Below are positions 28,167 through 37,255 of a stretch of 64,000 nucleotides of DNA, one piece after another (positions within the stretch are counted from its first letter, which is position 1; every line of letters begins with the position of its first letter). The notes beneath the pieces were generated by a model. The model was not told the DNA's origin. It ran no database searches and saw nothing but the letters and a program-made list of their open reading frames with translations. Position numbers and translations under genes: made by a program. Source of the stretch: Nocardia aurantia (GTDB lineage: Bacteria > Actinomycetota > Actinomycetes > Mycobacteriales > Mycobacteriaceae); contig NZ_WEGI01000020.1 in assembly GCF_009604425.1 (NCBI RefSeq), positions 1-64,000 on the forward strand. Reading direction: 5' to 3'.

Positions 28167-31100
28167 ATGGGGATCAAGGTTTCCCTCGAGCACAGCACCC
28201 GCTATTCCTTCGACCGTCTCGTGCGGATACATCCGCACGTCGTCCGGCTGCGGCCCGCGCCGCATACCCGGACGACCATCGAGGCATATTCGCTGCGAGT
28301 CGCCCCGGCGGGGCATTTCGTCAACTGGCAGCAGGACGCGTTCGGGAATTTCCTTGCGCGCCTTGTCTTTCCGGAGCCCGCGCGGGAGCTGGAGATCACC
28401 GTCGGCTTGGTCGCCGACCTGGATGTGATCAATCCGTTCGACTTCTTCGTAGAAGAGGACGCCGAACACTTCCCGTTCACCTATTCGCCGGACCAGGCCG
28501 CCGACCTGGAGGCGTATCTCCGGCCGGTCGACGAGGATCCGGACGCGGCGTCCGGCCCCGGACCGCTGGTGCGCGAGTGGGTGCGCCGGCACGCGCTGCC
28601 ACTGGCCGCGGACCGGCCGCGCTCGATCGACTTCCTGGTCGAACTGAACCGGGCTTTGCGCGACGACGTCGACTACACCGTCCGGATGGAACCCGGTGTG
28701 CAGACCCCGGATTTCACGCTGCGGGCGGCGCTGGGGTCCTGCCGCGACTCGGCCTGGCTGCTGGTGTCGATTCTGCGCGAGCTGGGGCTGGCGGCGCGGT
28801 TCGTGTCCGGTTATCTCGTGCAGCTGTCCCAGGACGCGCCCTCACTGGACGGACCCTCGGGCCCGCCGGCGGACTTCACCGATCTGCACGCCTGGACCGA
28901 GGTGTTCCTGCCCGGCGCGGGCTGGGTCGGTATGGACCCCACCTCCGGCCTGTTCGCCGGCGAGGGCCACATCCCGCTGGCGGCCACCCCGCAACCCAGT
29001 TCGTCGGCGCCGATCACCGGCGCCACGGACCGCTGCGAGGCCACCCTCGAATTCACCAACACGGTCCGGCGGATCCACGAGGACCCGCGAGTCACGTTGC
29101 CGTACACCGACACCGAGTGGCGGCGTATCACCGAGTTGGGCGCGTCGGTGGACGAGCGGTCCGCCGGTATCGGCCTGACCATCGGTGGCGAGCCGACCTT
29201 CGTCTCGGTCGACGACCAGACCAGCGAACAGTGGACCACCGCGGCCGACGGGCCCGAGAAGCGGCTGCGGGCGGTCGATCTGGCAAGCCGGATGCGCCGG
29301 ATCTACGCGCCGACCGGGCTCGTGCAGTATCGGCAGGGCAAGTGGTATCCGGGAGAACCGTTGCCGCGCTGGGAGATCGCGGTCGCCTGGCGCTCCGACG
29401 GCGAGCCGGTCTGGACCCGCCAGGATCTGCTCGCGGATCCGTGGACGACTCCGGACCTGCGGCGCGTCGATCACGAGACGGGCGCCGCGGTTGCCCCGCA
29501 GGCGAATTCCGCGGTGGAGCCGACCACCGGCCCGCCGGCGGGCTCGAACGGCGCCGGGGGATCGGCGGCGCGCGGTGCCGAAACGAACGGGCATGTGTGG
29601 CAGGCGAAGCCGGAGGCCGCACGCCGGCTGATCGCCGAGGTCGCCGCGGCGCTCGGACTGCCGGAAGCACAGGTCCGGCCCGCCTACGAGGATCCGCTGT
29701 CGCGGCTGTCGGCGGTACTGCGGGCGCCGGTCGGCGAACCCACGGAAGATCTCGCCCCGGAACAGGATTCGCCGGAGGCCCGGCGCGAGTTGCTGGCACG
29801 GCTGGACGAGACGGTCACCGCGGCCACCTCGTACGTGCTGCCGTTGCACCGCCGCGCCGACGGCGCCGGCTGGGCCAGTGCCGACTGGCAGTTCCGGCGC
29901 GGCCGGATCGTGCTGGCGGACGGCGATTCCCCGGCGGGCCTGCGCCTGCCGCTGGACGCGGTTTCCTGGTATCCGCCGCCGCCGCAGTGGGAGCGGGATC
30001 CGATCGTGCCGGGCCCGCTCGGATTGCCGCGCACCGAACCGGAGGCCGTCGTCGAGGCCGCCGACTGGGTACCGACGACCGCGCTGGTCGCCGAGGTGCG
30101 CGACGGCCGGCTGTTCGTATTCCTGCCCCCGATGACGAGTTTCGAGGACTTCCTCGATCTGGTCGGCCGGATCGAGGCCGCGGCCGTCGCGCTGAGGCAG
30201 CCGGTGGTGCTGGAAGGCTATGCGCCGCCACCGGATCCGCGCTTGCGCACCTTCTCGGTCACTCCGGATCCGGGCGTGATCGAGGTGAACGTGCAGCCCA
30301 CCGCCTCCTTCGCCGAGCAGGCCCGGCTACTGGAGACGCTCTACGAGCAGGCCCGGCTGGCGCGGCTGAGCACCGAGAGTTTCGATATCGACGGCACCCA
30401 TTCCGGTACCGGCGGCGGCAATCACCTCACGCTCGGCGGGGCCACCCCGGATCGTTCGCCGCTGCTGCGCCGCCCCGACCTGCTGGTCTCGATGTTGCGC
30501 CTCTGGCAACGGCATCCGTCGATGTCGTACCTGTTCTCCGGCCGTTTCATCGGGCCCACCTCGCAGGCCCCACGGGTGGACGAGGGCCGCCCGGAGGCGC
30601 TCTACGAACTGGAGATCGCCTTCGCCGAGATCGCCCGGCTCGCCGCCCGCAAGCAGCCGGACAACGGAACCAATTCGGACACAGTGTCTTCCGCTCCGTG
30701 GGAAGTGGATCGCGCACTGCGGCACCTGCTCACCGATCTGACCGGCAACACCCACCGCGCGGAATTCTGCATCGACAAGCTGTACAGTCCCGACTCCGCG
30801 CGCGGCCGCCTGGGCCTGCTGGAACTGCGCGGCTTCGAGATGCCCCCGCACGACCGGATGGCGATGGTGCAGTCGCTGCTGGTCCGGGCCTTGGTGCTGC
30901 GGTGCTGGTCCGAACCGTACACCGCGCCGCTGGTGCGGCACGGCGCCAACCTGCACGGCCGCTATTTGCTGCCGCACTTCGTGCTGGCCGACATCGCCGA
31001 GGTGGTGGCCGATCTACGTTCGCACGGCATCGAATTCGAGCTCAGCTGGCTGGACCCGTTCGCGGAGTTCCGGTTTCCGCGGATCGGCACGGTGGCGCTC

Positions 31101-31664
31101 GGGAACGCCGAACTGGAACTGCGTTCGGCCATCGAGCCGTGGCACACCCTCGGCGAGCAGACCGTCGCCACCGGCACCGCGCGCTACGTGGACTCCTCGG
31201 TGGAACGGTTGCAGGTCCGGCTCGCCGGCGCCGATCGTGATCGATACCTGTTGACCTGCAACGGATTTCCCGTGCCGCTGCTCTCCACGGACAAGGCCGA
31301 CGTGCAGGTGGCCGGCATCCGGTACCGCGCGTGGCAGCCACCCAACGCGCTGCACCCGTCGATCACCGTCGACGTCCCGCTGGTCTTCGATCTGGTCGAG
31401 GCGGAAACCGGTGTATCGCTGGGCGGCTGCACCTACCACGTCGCGCATCCGGGCGGTCTCTCCTACGAGACCCCGCCGGTGAACGCCGTCACGGCGCAAT
31501 CGCGGCGCAATCGGCGGTTCGAACCGATCGGACATACGCCGGGACGTCGCGACCCGGCCGATCTGCGTGCGAAAATAGCGGTACAGTCGGTCGATGTCGG
31601 GGCGCCGGGCATTCTCGATCTGCGCCGTGCACGAACCGTGTGGGGCGTGACCGGCGGCCGATAG
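28167..31664 (+). CDS. Transglutaminase-DUF2126 fusion protein
   Basis: A protein of about 1165 residues. ATG at 28167 (MGIKVSLEHSTRYSFDRL) is preferred over a GTG eight codons upstream because it opens the conserved bacterial transglutaminase N-terminal domain. The papain-like transglutaminase core follows, with cysteine in LGSCRDSAWLLVSILREL, histidine in DLHAWTEVFLP and aspartate in GMDPTSGLF. From about residue 330 the DUF2126 region continues to the end (TIGGEPTFVSVDD, GTHSGTGGGNHLTLGG, HRAEFCIDKLYSPDS). This corresponds to Rv2566 of M. tuberculosis (about 1140 residues by memory). It is the first gene of a four-gene block; 30 nt separate it from the ATP-grasp gene. A role in peptide ligation or cleavage is inferred. 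Confidence 0.88.
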   Translation: MGIKVSLEHSTRYSFDRLVRIHPHVVRLRPAPHTRTTIEAYSLRVAPAGHFVNWQQDAFGNFLARLVFPEPARELEITVGLVADLDVINPFDFFVEEDAEHFPFTYSPDQAADLEAYLRPVDEDPDAASGPGPLVREWVRRHALPLAADRPRSIDFLVELNRALRDDVDYTVRMEPGVQTPDFTLRAALGSCRDSAWLLVSILRELGLAARFVSGYLVQLSQDAPSLDGPSGPPADFTDLHAWTEVFLPGAGWVGMDPTSGLFAGEGHIPLAATPQPSSSAPITGATDRCEATLEFTNTVRRIHEDPRVTLPYTDTEWRRITELGASVDERSAGIGLTIGGEPTFVSVDDQTSEQWTTAADGPEKRLRAVDLASRMRRIYAPTGLVQYRQGKWYPGEPLPRWEIAVAWRSDGEPVWTRQDLLADPWTTPDLRRVDHETGAAVAPQANSAVEPTTGPPAGSNGAGGSAARGAETNGHVWQAKPEAARRLIAEVAAALGLPEAQVRPAYEDPLSRLSAVLRAPVGEPTEDLAPEQDSPEARRELLARLDETVTAATSYVLPLHRRADGAGWASADWQFRRGRIVLADGDSPAGLRLPLDAVSWYPPPPQWERDPIVPGPLGLPRTEPEAVVEAADWVPTTALVAEVRDGRLFVFLPPMTSFEDFLDLVGRIEAAAVALRQPVVLEGYAPPPDPRLRTFSVTPDPGVIEVNVQPTASFAEQARLLETLYEQARLARLSTESFDIDGTHSGTGGGNHLTLGGATPDRSPLLRRPDLLVSMLRLWQRHPSMSYLFSGRFIGPTSQAPRVDEGRPEALYELEIAFAEIARLAARKQPDNGTNSDTVSSAPWEVDRALRHLLTDLTGNTHRAEFCIDKLYSPDSARGRLGLLELRGFEMPPHDRMAMVQSLLVRALVLRCWSEPYTAPLVRHGANLHGRYLLPHFVLADIAEVVADLRSHGIEFELSWLDPFAEFRFPRIGTVALGNAELELRSAIEPWHTLGEQTVATGTARYVDSSVERLQVRLAGADRDRYLLTCNGFPVPLLSTDKADVQVAGIRYRAWQPPNALHPSITVDVPLVFDLVEAETGVSLGGCTYHVAHPGGLSYETPPVNAVTAQSRRNRRFEPIGHTPGRRDPADLRAKIAVQSVDVGAPGILDLRRARTVWGVTGGR

Positions 31665-31694
31665 ACATGCCTGCGAGAAGTGAGGGCCGCCGCG

Positions 31695-34600
31695 ATGGCA
31701 GGGCAGGAGCCGGACATCCGGAGTCGTGACGCGACGCGCGCGGTGGTAGCCGAATTCGCCCGTTACCGGGCGGCCGCCGTCGAGACCGCCTCCTACGACG
31801 CCTGCGGCGAACCGGTCGACCGCTACTACGACGAACTCGTCGACGCCGACGGCCGGATCCGGCCGATCTGGTCGGAACTGTCCGCCGACTTCATCGATCA
31901 GGGCCCCGAGGGTCTGGCCCGGCTGGACCGGCGGGTGCGCCGGCTCGTCGAGGACGACGGGATCACCTACACCGAGGTCGGCGCCGGTGAACAGTGGTCC
32001 GGACCGGCCTCGGATGTCGCGCCGGATGCGACGTTCGGGCGCGAGTCGGCTGCGACCGCCGCGTCCGGGACGGGTGCGCTCGGCCCGGCGGCGCCGGTGC
32101 CGTGGCGGCTGGATCCGATTCCGCTGCTGGTGTCCGCCGACGACTGGGCCGGGCTGGAAGCCGGTCTGGCGCAGCGGTCGCGGGTGCTGGACGCGGTGCT
32201 GGCCGATGTGTACGGGCCGCGGCGGCTGCTGACCGACGGTGTGCTGCCGCCGGAGATCGTTTTCGGCAGCACCGGTTATCTCCGTGCGGCACACGGGATC
32301 ACGCTGCCCGGCCGGCATCAGTTGTTCCTGCACGCGAGCGACATCAGCCGCTGGGGTGACGGCGAGTTCCGGGTGCTGACCGATTGGGCACAGGCGCCGT
32401 CCGGGGCCGGGTATGTGCTGGCCGACCGGCGGGTGGTGTCCGCGGCCGTGCCCGAGGCGTTCGAGCATTCGAGCCCGCGGCCGCTCACACCGTTCGCACG
32501 GGCGATGCGGTTGCTCCTCATCGAGGCCGCGCCGGCCGCCGCCGACGATCCCACGGTGGTGGTGCTGAGTCCCGGCGCGCACTCCGAAACCGCTTTCGAC
32601 CAAGCGTATCTGGCCTCGGTGCTCGGCTTTCCGCTGGTGGAGAGCGAGGACCTGGTGGTTCGCGACGGCATGTTGTGGATGCGGTCGCTGGGCACGCTGC
32701 ATCGGGTCGACGTGGTGTTGCGCCGCGTGGACGCCGAATTCGCGGATCCGCTGGATCTGCGGCCGGATTCGCGGCTCGGCGTGGTCGGACTGGTGGAGGT
32801 GCTGCGCCGCGGCGCGGTGACGATCGTCAACACGCTGGGTAGCGGGCTGCTGGAGAGTCCCGCGCTGGCGGTGTTGCTGCCGCGGCTTGCGCGGGAACTG
32901 TTCGGGGAGGAACTGCTGTTGCCCGGGGCGCCGGCCTACTGGGGCGGCGTCGACGCCGAACGCGACCATCTGCTGAAGCATGTGGGCCGCTTGATCATTC
33001 GTTCCGCCGTCGACGGCGCCACGCATGTCGGTCCGGCATTGTCGGCGGCGCAGCGCGCGGAGCTGGCGGCCCGGATCGAGGCGCAGGGCTGGCAGTGGGT
33101 GGGGCAGGAGCCGCCGGAGTTCTCGGTCGCCCCCGCGATCGCCGACGGTGGCCTCACCGCGGCCCCGGTCGGCGTGCGGTTGTTCTCGATGGCCGGCCGC
33201 AGCGGATATCGCGTCATGCCCGGCGGTCTGGGGCAGTTGCATCAGCGCACGCAGCCCCGGCGATCGGTGCTCGAGGTGGCGGCCAAGGACGTGTGGGTGC
33301 GCGCGGCCCCGGTCGCGGCCACCGCGGCCGTTGCCGCCGAGCCGGTGCACGAGGAGCGAGTGCATTCGGCCGCACCGGTGTTGGAGGCGATCAGCTCGCC
33401 GCGCGTACTGGAGAACCTGTTCTGGATGGGTCGTTACGCGGAGCGCGCTCAGGCCACGGTCCGCCTGCTGATCGCGATCCACCGGCAATACCAGGACTTC
33501 CGCTACCGCCCCTGGCTGGACGGCGCCGACGCGGTACCCGTGCTGATGGCGGCGTTGTCCCGGGTCACCGGCACCCCGGCGCCCCTCGCGATCGCCGCAC
33601 TGCCACAACCGGATCCGGCTCCCACCGGCCCCGCGTCCGGTCCCGGCTCGCGGCGCCCCACGGCGGACGAACCCCTCCTGCGCTCCGCGGAACAACTAGA
33701 ACTCCCACCACCACAACAACAGTCCCGCGCCGCGGAGCACTGGCGCACCGCCGCCGGGCCGGAGACGTTCGGCCGCCCCGCCCGGCGCTCGCCGGAAGCG
33801 CCTGCCGCACAGCGGCATTCGCCGGAGTCCGACGTTCCCGTCGGTCCGGTCGGCGCGGACGCGGTCACGGCCGACCCGATCGCCTGGTCGGATCGGATCG
33901 CGCCGGCGCACCCCGTCACCGCCGAGCAGGCCGGCCTGCAAGGCGCGGACGCGCCGCCCGGCCCGGATCCGACCCCGCCCACCCCGCCCCGCCCACCCCG
34001 GGCATCCGAGCCCGCTGCGGTACAGCATGATTCGCTTCCCGGCGGATACCGGGAGCCCGTCGGACCGCAGGAGCCCACCGCTCCGTCCCTCGACGGTCCG
34101 CCGCTCCCGAACGCCTCGCCGCCGAACGCGCAAGCCCCCGAGCGACCGGAAGCCTCCGGCTTTCCGGACGAGTCGGTGGTGCCCGGTGACACGTCGGCGG
34201 CCGGCTCCGGGGGGCTCGGCCGTCGCGGTACGGGTGGACCCGCCGGTGCGCCGGAACGCGGCGAGGAGTCGCGCCGATCGTCCGGCAACGACTCACCGAG
34301 CGACCGTGATCGGTCGAATCCCATTGTGGCCAAGGATGTTCCGGCATGGCTGCCGCCGGTGGTCGGCGCGTCTCCGACGGGCCACGGCTACCTGGTCCGG
34401 GTGAGCGCGGACCGGGAGTTGCCTGGTTCGCTGGCCTACGCGATCGAGCATTTCGGAGCCGATGCGCGGGCGGTGCGTGATCAGTTGTCGGCCGATACCT
34501 GGATGGTGTCGAGCGCCATGGATCGGGCGATGGCGCAGTACCGCGCCGGCGCCCGCGACCAGGAGGCGGCGCTGGCGGAGTTGCACGCGGCGGTGCTCGC

Positions 34601-35171
34601 GGCGCTGCTGGCGCTGTCCGGTATGGACGCGGAGTCCATGGTGCGCGACACCGGTTGGTACGTGGCCGATATCGGGAAGCGGATCGAACGCGGCATCGCG
34701 CTGACCGCTCTGCTGGCGGCGGCGTTCACCCAGACCTATCCGGACGCGGTGCAGCGGATCGTCACCGAGGCGGTGCTGCGGGCGACCGAGTCGGTGGTGA
34801 GTTACCGTCGCCGGCACCGGGATTCGATCCGGGTCGCGGCGGTGGCGAGCCTGCTGCTGTTCGATGCCGCCAATCCGCGCTCGCTGGCGCATCAACTGGA
34901 GCGGCTGGAGGCGGACCTCCAGGCGTTGCCGGGCGCGTCCGGATCCTCCCGGCCGCAGCGGTTGCTCGCCGAGGCGCAGCGGATGCTGAGTCGGCTGGAC
35001 CCCGCCGATCTGGAGGTCGCCGACGCGGCGGGCCGGCGCACGGTGTTCGCCGAATTGATCGAGGGTGTCCATCTGCGGCTGCGTACGCTGTCGGAGGCCT
35101 TCGAGACCAGTCGGCTGGCCGGGCCCGGCGACATCCAGCCGCTGTGGGGCAATACACGAGTGGTGGAATGA
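31695..35171 (+). CDS. Circularly permuted ATP-grasp / alpha-E fusion protein
   Basis: About 1158 residues. The first 530 form a circularly permuted type-2 ATP-grasp ligase domain (GGLDRRVRR-like start region, FGSTGYLRAAHGITLPGRH, DRRVVSAAVPEAFEHSSP, TIVNTLGSGLLESPALAVLLP, AKDVWVRAAP). The alpha-E helical domain (DUF403) begins at LENLFWMGRYAERAQATVRL. It is then interrupted by about 240 Pro/Ala/Ser-rich residues (632-875) before resuming at GYLVRVSADRELPGSLAYAI. M. tuberculosis Rv2567 has the same fusion in about 884 residues as I recall, so the insertion explains the extra length. Family knowledge suggests formation of a peptide or amide bond; partner transglutaminases flank it. Start: ATG at 31695, chosen over a GTG five codons upstream. 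Confidence 0.87.
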   Translation: MAGQEPDIRSRDATRAVVAEFARYRAAAVETASYDACGEPVDRYYDELVDADGRIRPIWSELSADFIDQGPEGLARLDRRVRRLVEDDGITYTEVGAGEQWSGPASDVAPDATFGRESAATAASGTGALGPAAPVPWRLDPIPLLVSADDWAGLEAGLAQRSRVLDAVLADVYGPRRLLTDGVLPPEIVFGSTGYLRAAHGITLPGRHQLFLHASDISRWGDGEFRVLTDWAQAPSGAGYVLADRRVVSAAVPEAFEHSSPRPLTPFARAMRLLLIEAAPAAADDPTVVVLSPGAHSETAFDQAYLASVLGFPLVESEDLVVRDGMLWMRSLGTLHRVDVVLRRVDAEFADPLDLRPDSRLGVVGLVEVLRRGAVTIVNTLGSGLLESPALAVLLPRLARELFGEELLLPGAPAYWGGVDAERDHLLKHVGRLIIRSAVDGATHVGPALSAAQRAELAARIEAQGWQWVGQEPPEFSVAPAIADGGLTAAPVGVRLFSMAGRSGYRVMPGGLGQLHQRTQPRRSVLEVAAKDVWVRAAPVAATAAVAAEPVHEERVHSAAPVLEAISSPRVLENLFWMGRYAERAQATVRLLIAIHRQYQDFRYRPWLDGADAVPVLMAALSRVTGTPAPLAIAALPQPDPAPTGPASGPGSRRPTADEPLLRSAEQLELPPPQQQSRAAEHWRTAAGPETFGRPARRSPEAPAAQRHSPESDVPVGPVGADAVTADPIAWSDRIAPAHPVTAEQAGLQGADAPPGPDPTPPTPPRPPRASEPAAVQHDSLPGGYREPVGPQEPTAPSLDGPPLPNASPPNAQAPERPEASGFPDESVVPGDTSAAGSGGLGRRGTGGPAGAPERGEESRRSSGNDSPSDRDRSNPIVAKDVPAWLPPVVGASPTGHGYLVRVSADRELPGSLAYAIEHFGADARAVRDQLSADTWMVSSAMDRAMAQYRAGARDQEAALAELHAAVLAALLALSGMDAESMVRDTGWYVADIGKRIERGIALTALLAAAFTQTYPDAVQRIVTEAVLRATESVVSYRRRHRDSIRVAAVASLLLFDAANPRSLAHQLERLEADLQALPGASGSSRPQRLLAEAQRMLSRLDPADLEVADAAGRRTVFAELIEGVHLRLRTLSEAFETSRLAGPGDIQPLWGNTRVVE

Positions 35172-35172
35172 G

Positions 35173-36078
35173 ATGAGCGGCAACGACTCCGGCGGCCGAT
35201 GTTACCGAGTGTGGCATCGCACCACGTACACCTATTCCGACGACGTCACCAGTTCCTACGGCCGGGCCTATCTGCAACCGCGCGAATTCGCGGGCCAGCG
35301 GGTGCTGTCGCACGACGTCGACATCGACCCGGTCCCCTCGGATCGCTCGGTCGGCGCGGACGTGTACGGCAACGTCACGCTGTATTTCCATGTCACCGCG
35401 GCGCATCGGCGGCTCGAGGTGGTCGGGGAGTCGGTGGTCGAGGTGCGGCGGCCGGTGCTTCCGGTGGCCGAATTGCCTTGGGAGCGCGCCCGTCCCGGTG
35501 GCGGCGCCGCGCCGCTGGCGGTCGAGTTCGCGCTGGATCTGCAACCGCCGGAGATCACCGCCGAGGTGACCGCGTATGCCGCCGAATCGTTCACCCCGGG
35601 CCGGCCGCTGCTGGCGGCGGTCGCGGAACTGACCTCGCGCATCCATCGGGATTTCGCCTACCGATCGGGTTCCACGACCGTCAGCACCCGGGTGGCCGAT
35701 GTGTTCGCGGCGCGGCGCGGGGTCTGCCAGGACTTCGCGCGGATCGCCGCGGCCTGCCTGCGCTCGCACGGCCTGGCCGCGCGTTATGTCTCCGGTTATC
35801 TGGCCACCGATCCACCGCCGGGCCAGGAACGTCTGGTCGGCGCCGACGCGACCCACGCGTGGGCGGCGGTGTGGGCCCCGGACCCGCAGACGCCGGACGG
35901 CGAGGGGCAATGGATCGGATTCGACCCGACCAACGACACTTTCGCGGACGATCGCTACGTGACGCTGTCCTGGGGCCGTGACTACGCCGACGTGCCGCCG
36001 TTGCGCGGCATCATCTACACCGACGCGCGCGAGAGCACAATCGCCGTCGGTGTGGATGTGGCCCCGCTCGGGGTATAG
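35173..36078 (+). CDS. Transglutaminase-like cysteine protease
   Basis: A 301-residue stand-alone transglutaminase-like enzyme. ATG at 35173 begins one base after the stop of the ATP-grasp gene, so the genes are translationally linked. The N-terminal beta domain (RVWHRTTYTYSDDVTSSYGR) is followed by the papain-like core with cysteine in RRGVCQDFARIAAACLRSHG, histidine in DATHAWAAVWAP and aspartate in WIGFDPTNDTF, the full triad. It is the counterpart of Rv2569c. In the ATP-grasp/alpha-E systems described by comparative genomics, such proteins are thought to cleave or transfer the peptide or isopeptide bonds made by the ligase. Cytoplasmic; no signal peptide. Confidence 0.88.
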   Translation: MSGNDSGGRCYRVWHRTTYTYSDDVTSSYGRAYLQPREFAGQRVLSHDVDIDPVPSDRSVGADVYGNVTLYFHVTAAHRRLEVVGESVVEVRRPVLPVAELPWERARPGGGAAPLAVEFALDLQPPEITAEVTAYAAESFTPGRPLLAAVAELTSRIHRDFAYRSGSTTVSTRVADVFAARRGVCQDFARIAAACLRSHGLAARYVSGYLATDPPPGQERLVGADATHAWAAVWAPDPQTPDGEGQWIGFDPTNDTFADDRYVTLSWGRDYADVPPLRGIIYTDARESTIAVGVDVAPLGV

Positions 36079-36085
36079 CCCCGGC

Positions 36086-37219
36086 ATGCGCGCCTTCACC
36101 TGCCCCCATTGCGGCTGGAAACTCACCTTCGAGAACTCGTTGTGCCTGGGCTGCCACAGCCCCCTCGGATTCAGCCTCGGCGAGCGGGCGCTGGTGGTGA
36201 TCGGCGGGCCGGACGTGGTCGCCGCCGAGGCCGCGAGCGGTGGCGTGGTGCCCGCCGACAAGTACCGGCTGTGCGCCAACCTGCACAAGGCCAACTGCAA
36301 CTGGCTGGTCGCGGCCGCCCCCGGCGACGACGGGGTGCTGTGTGAATCGTGCCGCCTCACTCGCACCCGCCCGGCCGACAAGGACAGCGACGGACTGGCC
36401 GCGTATGCCGACGCCGAGGCCGCCAAGCGCCGACTGGTGCTCGAACTGGCCGAACTGGGCCTGCCGATCACGGACCGGCAGGCCGATCCGGAGCGCGGGC
36501 TCGCCTTCGATCTGCTGTCCAGCGCGGCGGACCCGGTGGTCACCGGGCACATGAACGGGGTCATCACCGTCGATCTGGCCGAGGCGCACGATGTGCACCG
36601 GGAGCGGCTGCGCGTCGAGATGGCCGAGCCGTATCGCACCCTGCTGGGCCATTTCCGGCACGAGATCGGCCACTACTACTTCTCCGTGCTCGTGGACGAC
36701 GCGGCGACGGACCGGTTCCGGGAACTGTTCGGCGACCCGTCCGCCGACTATCAGCAAGCCCTGGACCGGCACTACAGCGAGGGCGCCCCGGCGGGCTGGA
36801 CCCACAACTACGTCTCGTCCTACGCCACCATGCACGCCGCCGAGGACTGGGCCGAGACCTTCGCGCACTACCTGCACATCCGGGACACGCTCGACACGGC
36901 GGCGGCCTACGGTTTCGCCCCCGCCGGCGCGGCACTGGATCGCCCGCAACTGGGCCGGGCCGGTTTCGACCGGATCATCGAGCTGTGGCTGCCACTGTCC
37001 TGGTCGCTGAACATGATCAACCGCTCGATGGGCCACCACGACCTGTACCCGTTCGTCCTCGCCGAACCGGTGCTGGAGAAGATGCGCTTCATCCACGACC
37101 TGTGTGCGCAGCGACCCGCCGAACCCGACATCCTGCCGGTCGACGCACCGGTCGACGCACCGGTTCCGGTGTCCCCGCGCTCGCGCCGGTTGCGGTGGCG
37201 TCGCCGGACTACCGCATGA
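36086..37219 (+). CDS. Zinc-ribbon HEIGH metalloprotease-like protein
   Basis: A 377-residue protein starting at ATG 36086, 7 nt after the transglutaminase. The N-terminus is a zinc ribbon (CPHCGWKLTFENSLCLGCHS), followed by a second cysteine cluster (CANLHKANCNWLV then CESC). The remainder is a zincin-like domain with the motif FRHEIGHYYFSVLV, and a downstream EDWAETFAHYLHI offers the third ligand. It matches the putative zinc-binding metallopeptidases represented by Rv2568c. With the transglutaminases and the ATP-grasp protein it completes a block seen together in mycolata, so it probably processes the same unknown substrate. The C-terminus repeats DAPVDAPV and ends with basic residues. Confidence 0.85.
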   Translation: MRAFTCPHCGWKLTFENSLCLGCHSPLGFSLGERALVVIGGPDVVAAEAASGGVVPADKYRLCANLHKANCNWLVAAAPGDDGVLCESCRLTRTRPADKDSDGLAAYADAEAAKRRLVLELAELGLPITDRQADPERGLAFDLLSSAADPVVTGHMNGVITVDLAEAHDVHRERLRVEMAEPYRTLLGHFRHEIGHYYFSVLVDDAATDRFRELFGDPSADYQQALDRHYSEGAPAGWTHNYVSSYATMHAAEDWAETFAHYLHIRDTLDTAAAYGFAPAGAALDRPQLGRAGFDRIIELWLPLSWSLNMINRSMGHHDLYPFVLAEPVLEKMRFIHDLCAQRPAEPDILPVDAPVDAPVPVSPRSRRLRWRRRTTA

Positions 37220-37238
37220 GGTTCCGGCGATAGTCCGG
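37204..37238. terminator. Short inverted repeat between convergent genes
   Basis: CCGGACTA (37204-37211) and TAGTCCGG (37231-37238) are perfect 8-bp complements around the end of the metalloprotease gene, immediately before the convergent DUF5685 gene. It may act as a weak terminator. Confidence 0.4.
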
Positions 37239-37255
37239 GATCGCTGCATGAAACG

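Noticed and set aside
28167..37219. Horizontally acquired island
   Set aside because: Base composition and codon use match the surroundings, and no integrase, tRNA boundary or direct repeats flank the block; a rearranged ancestral operon is simpler.
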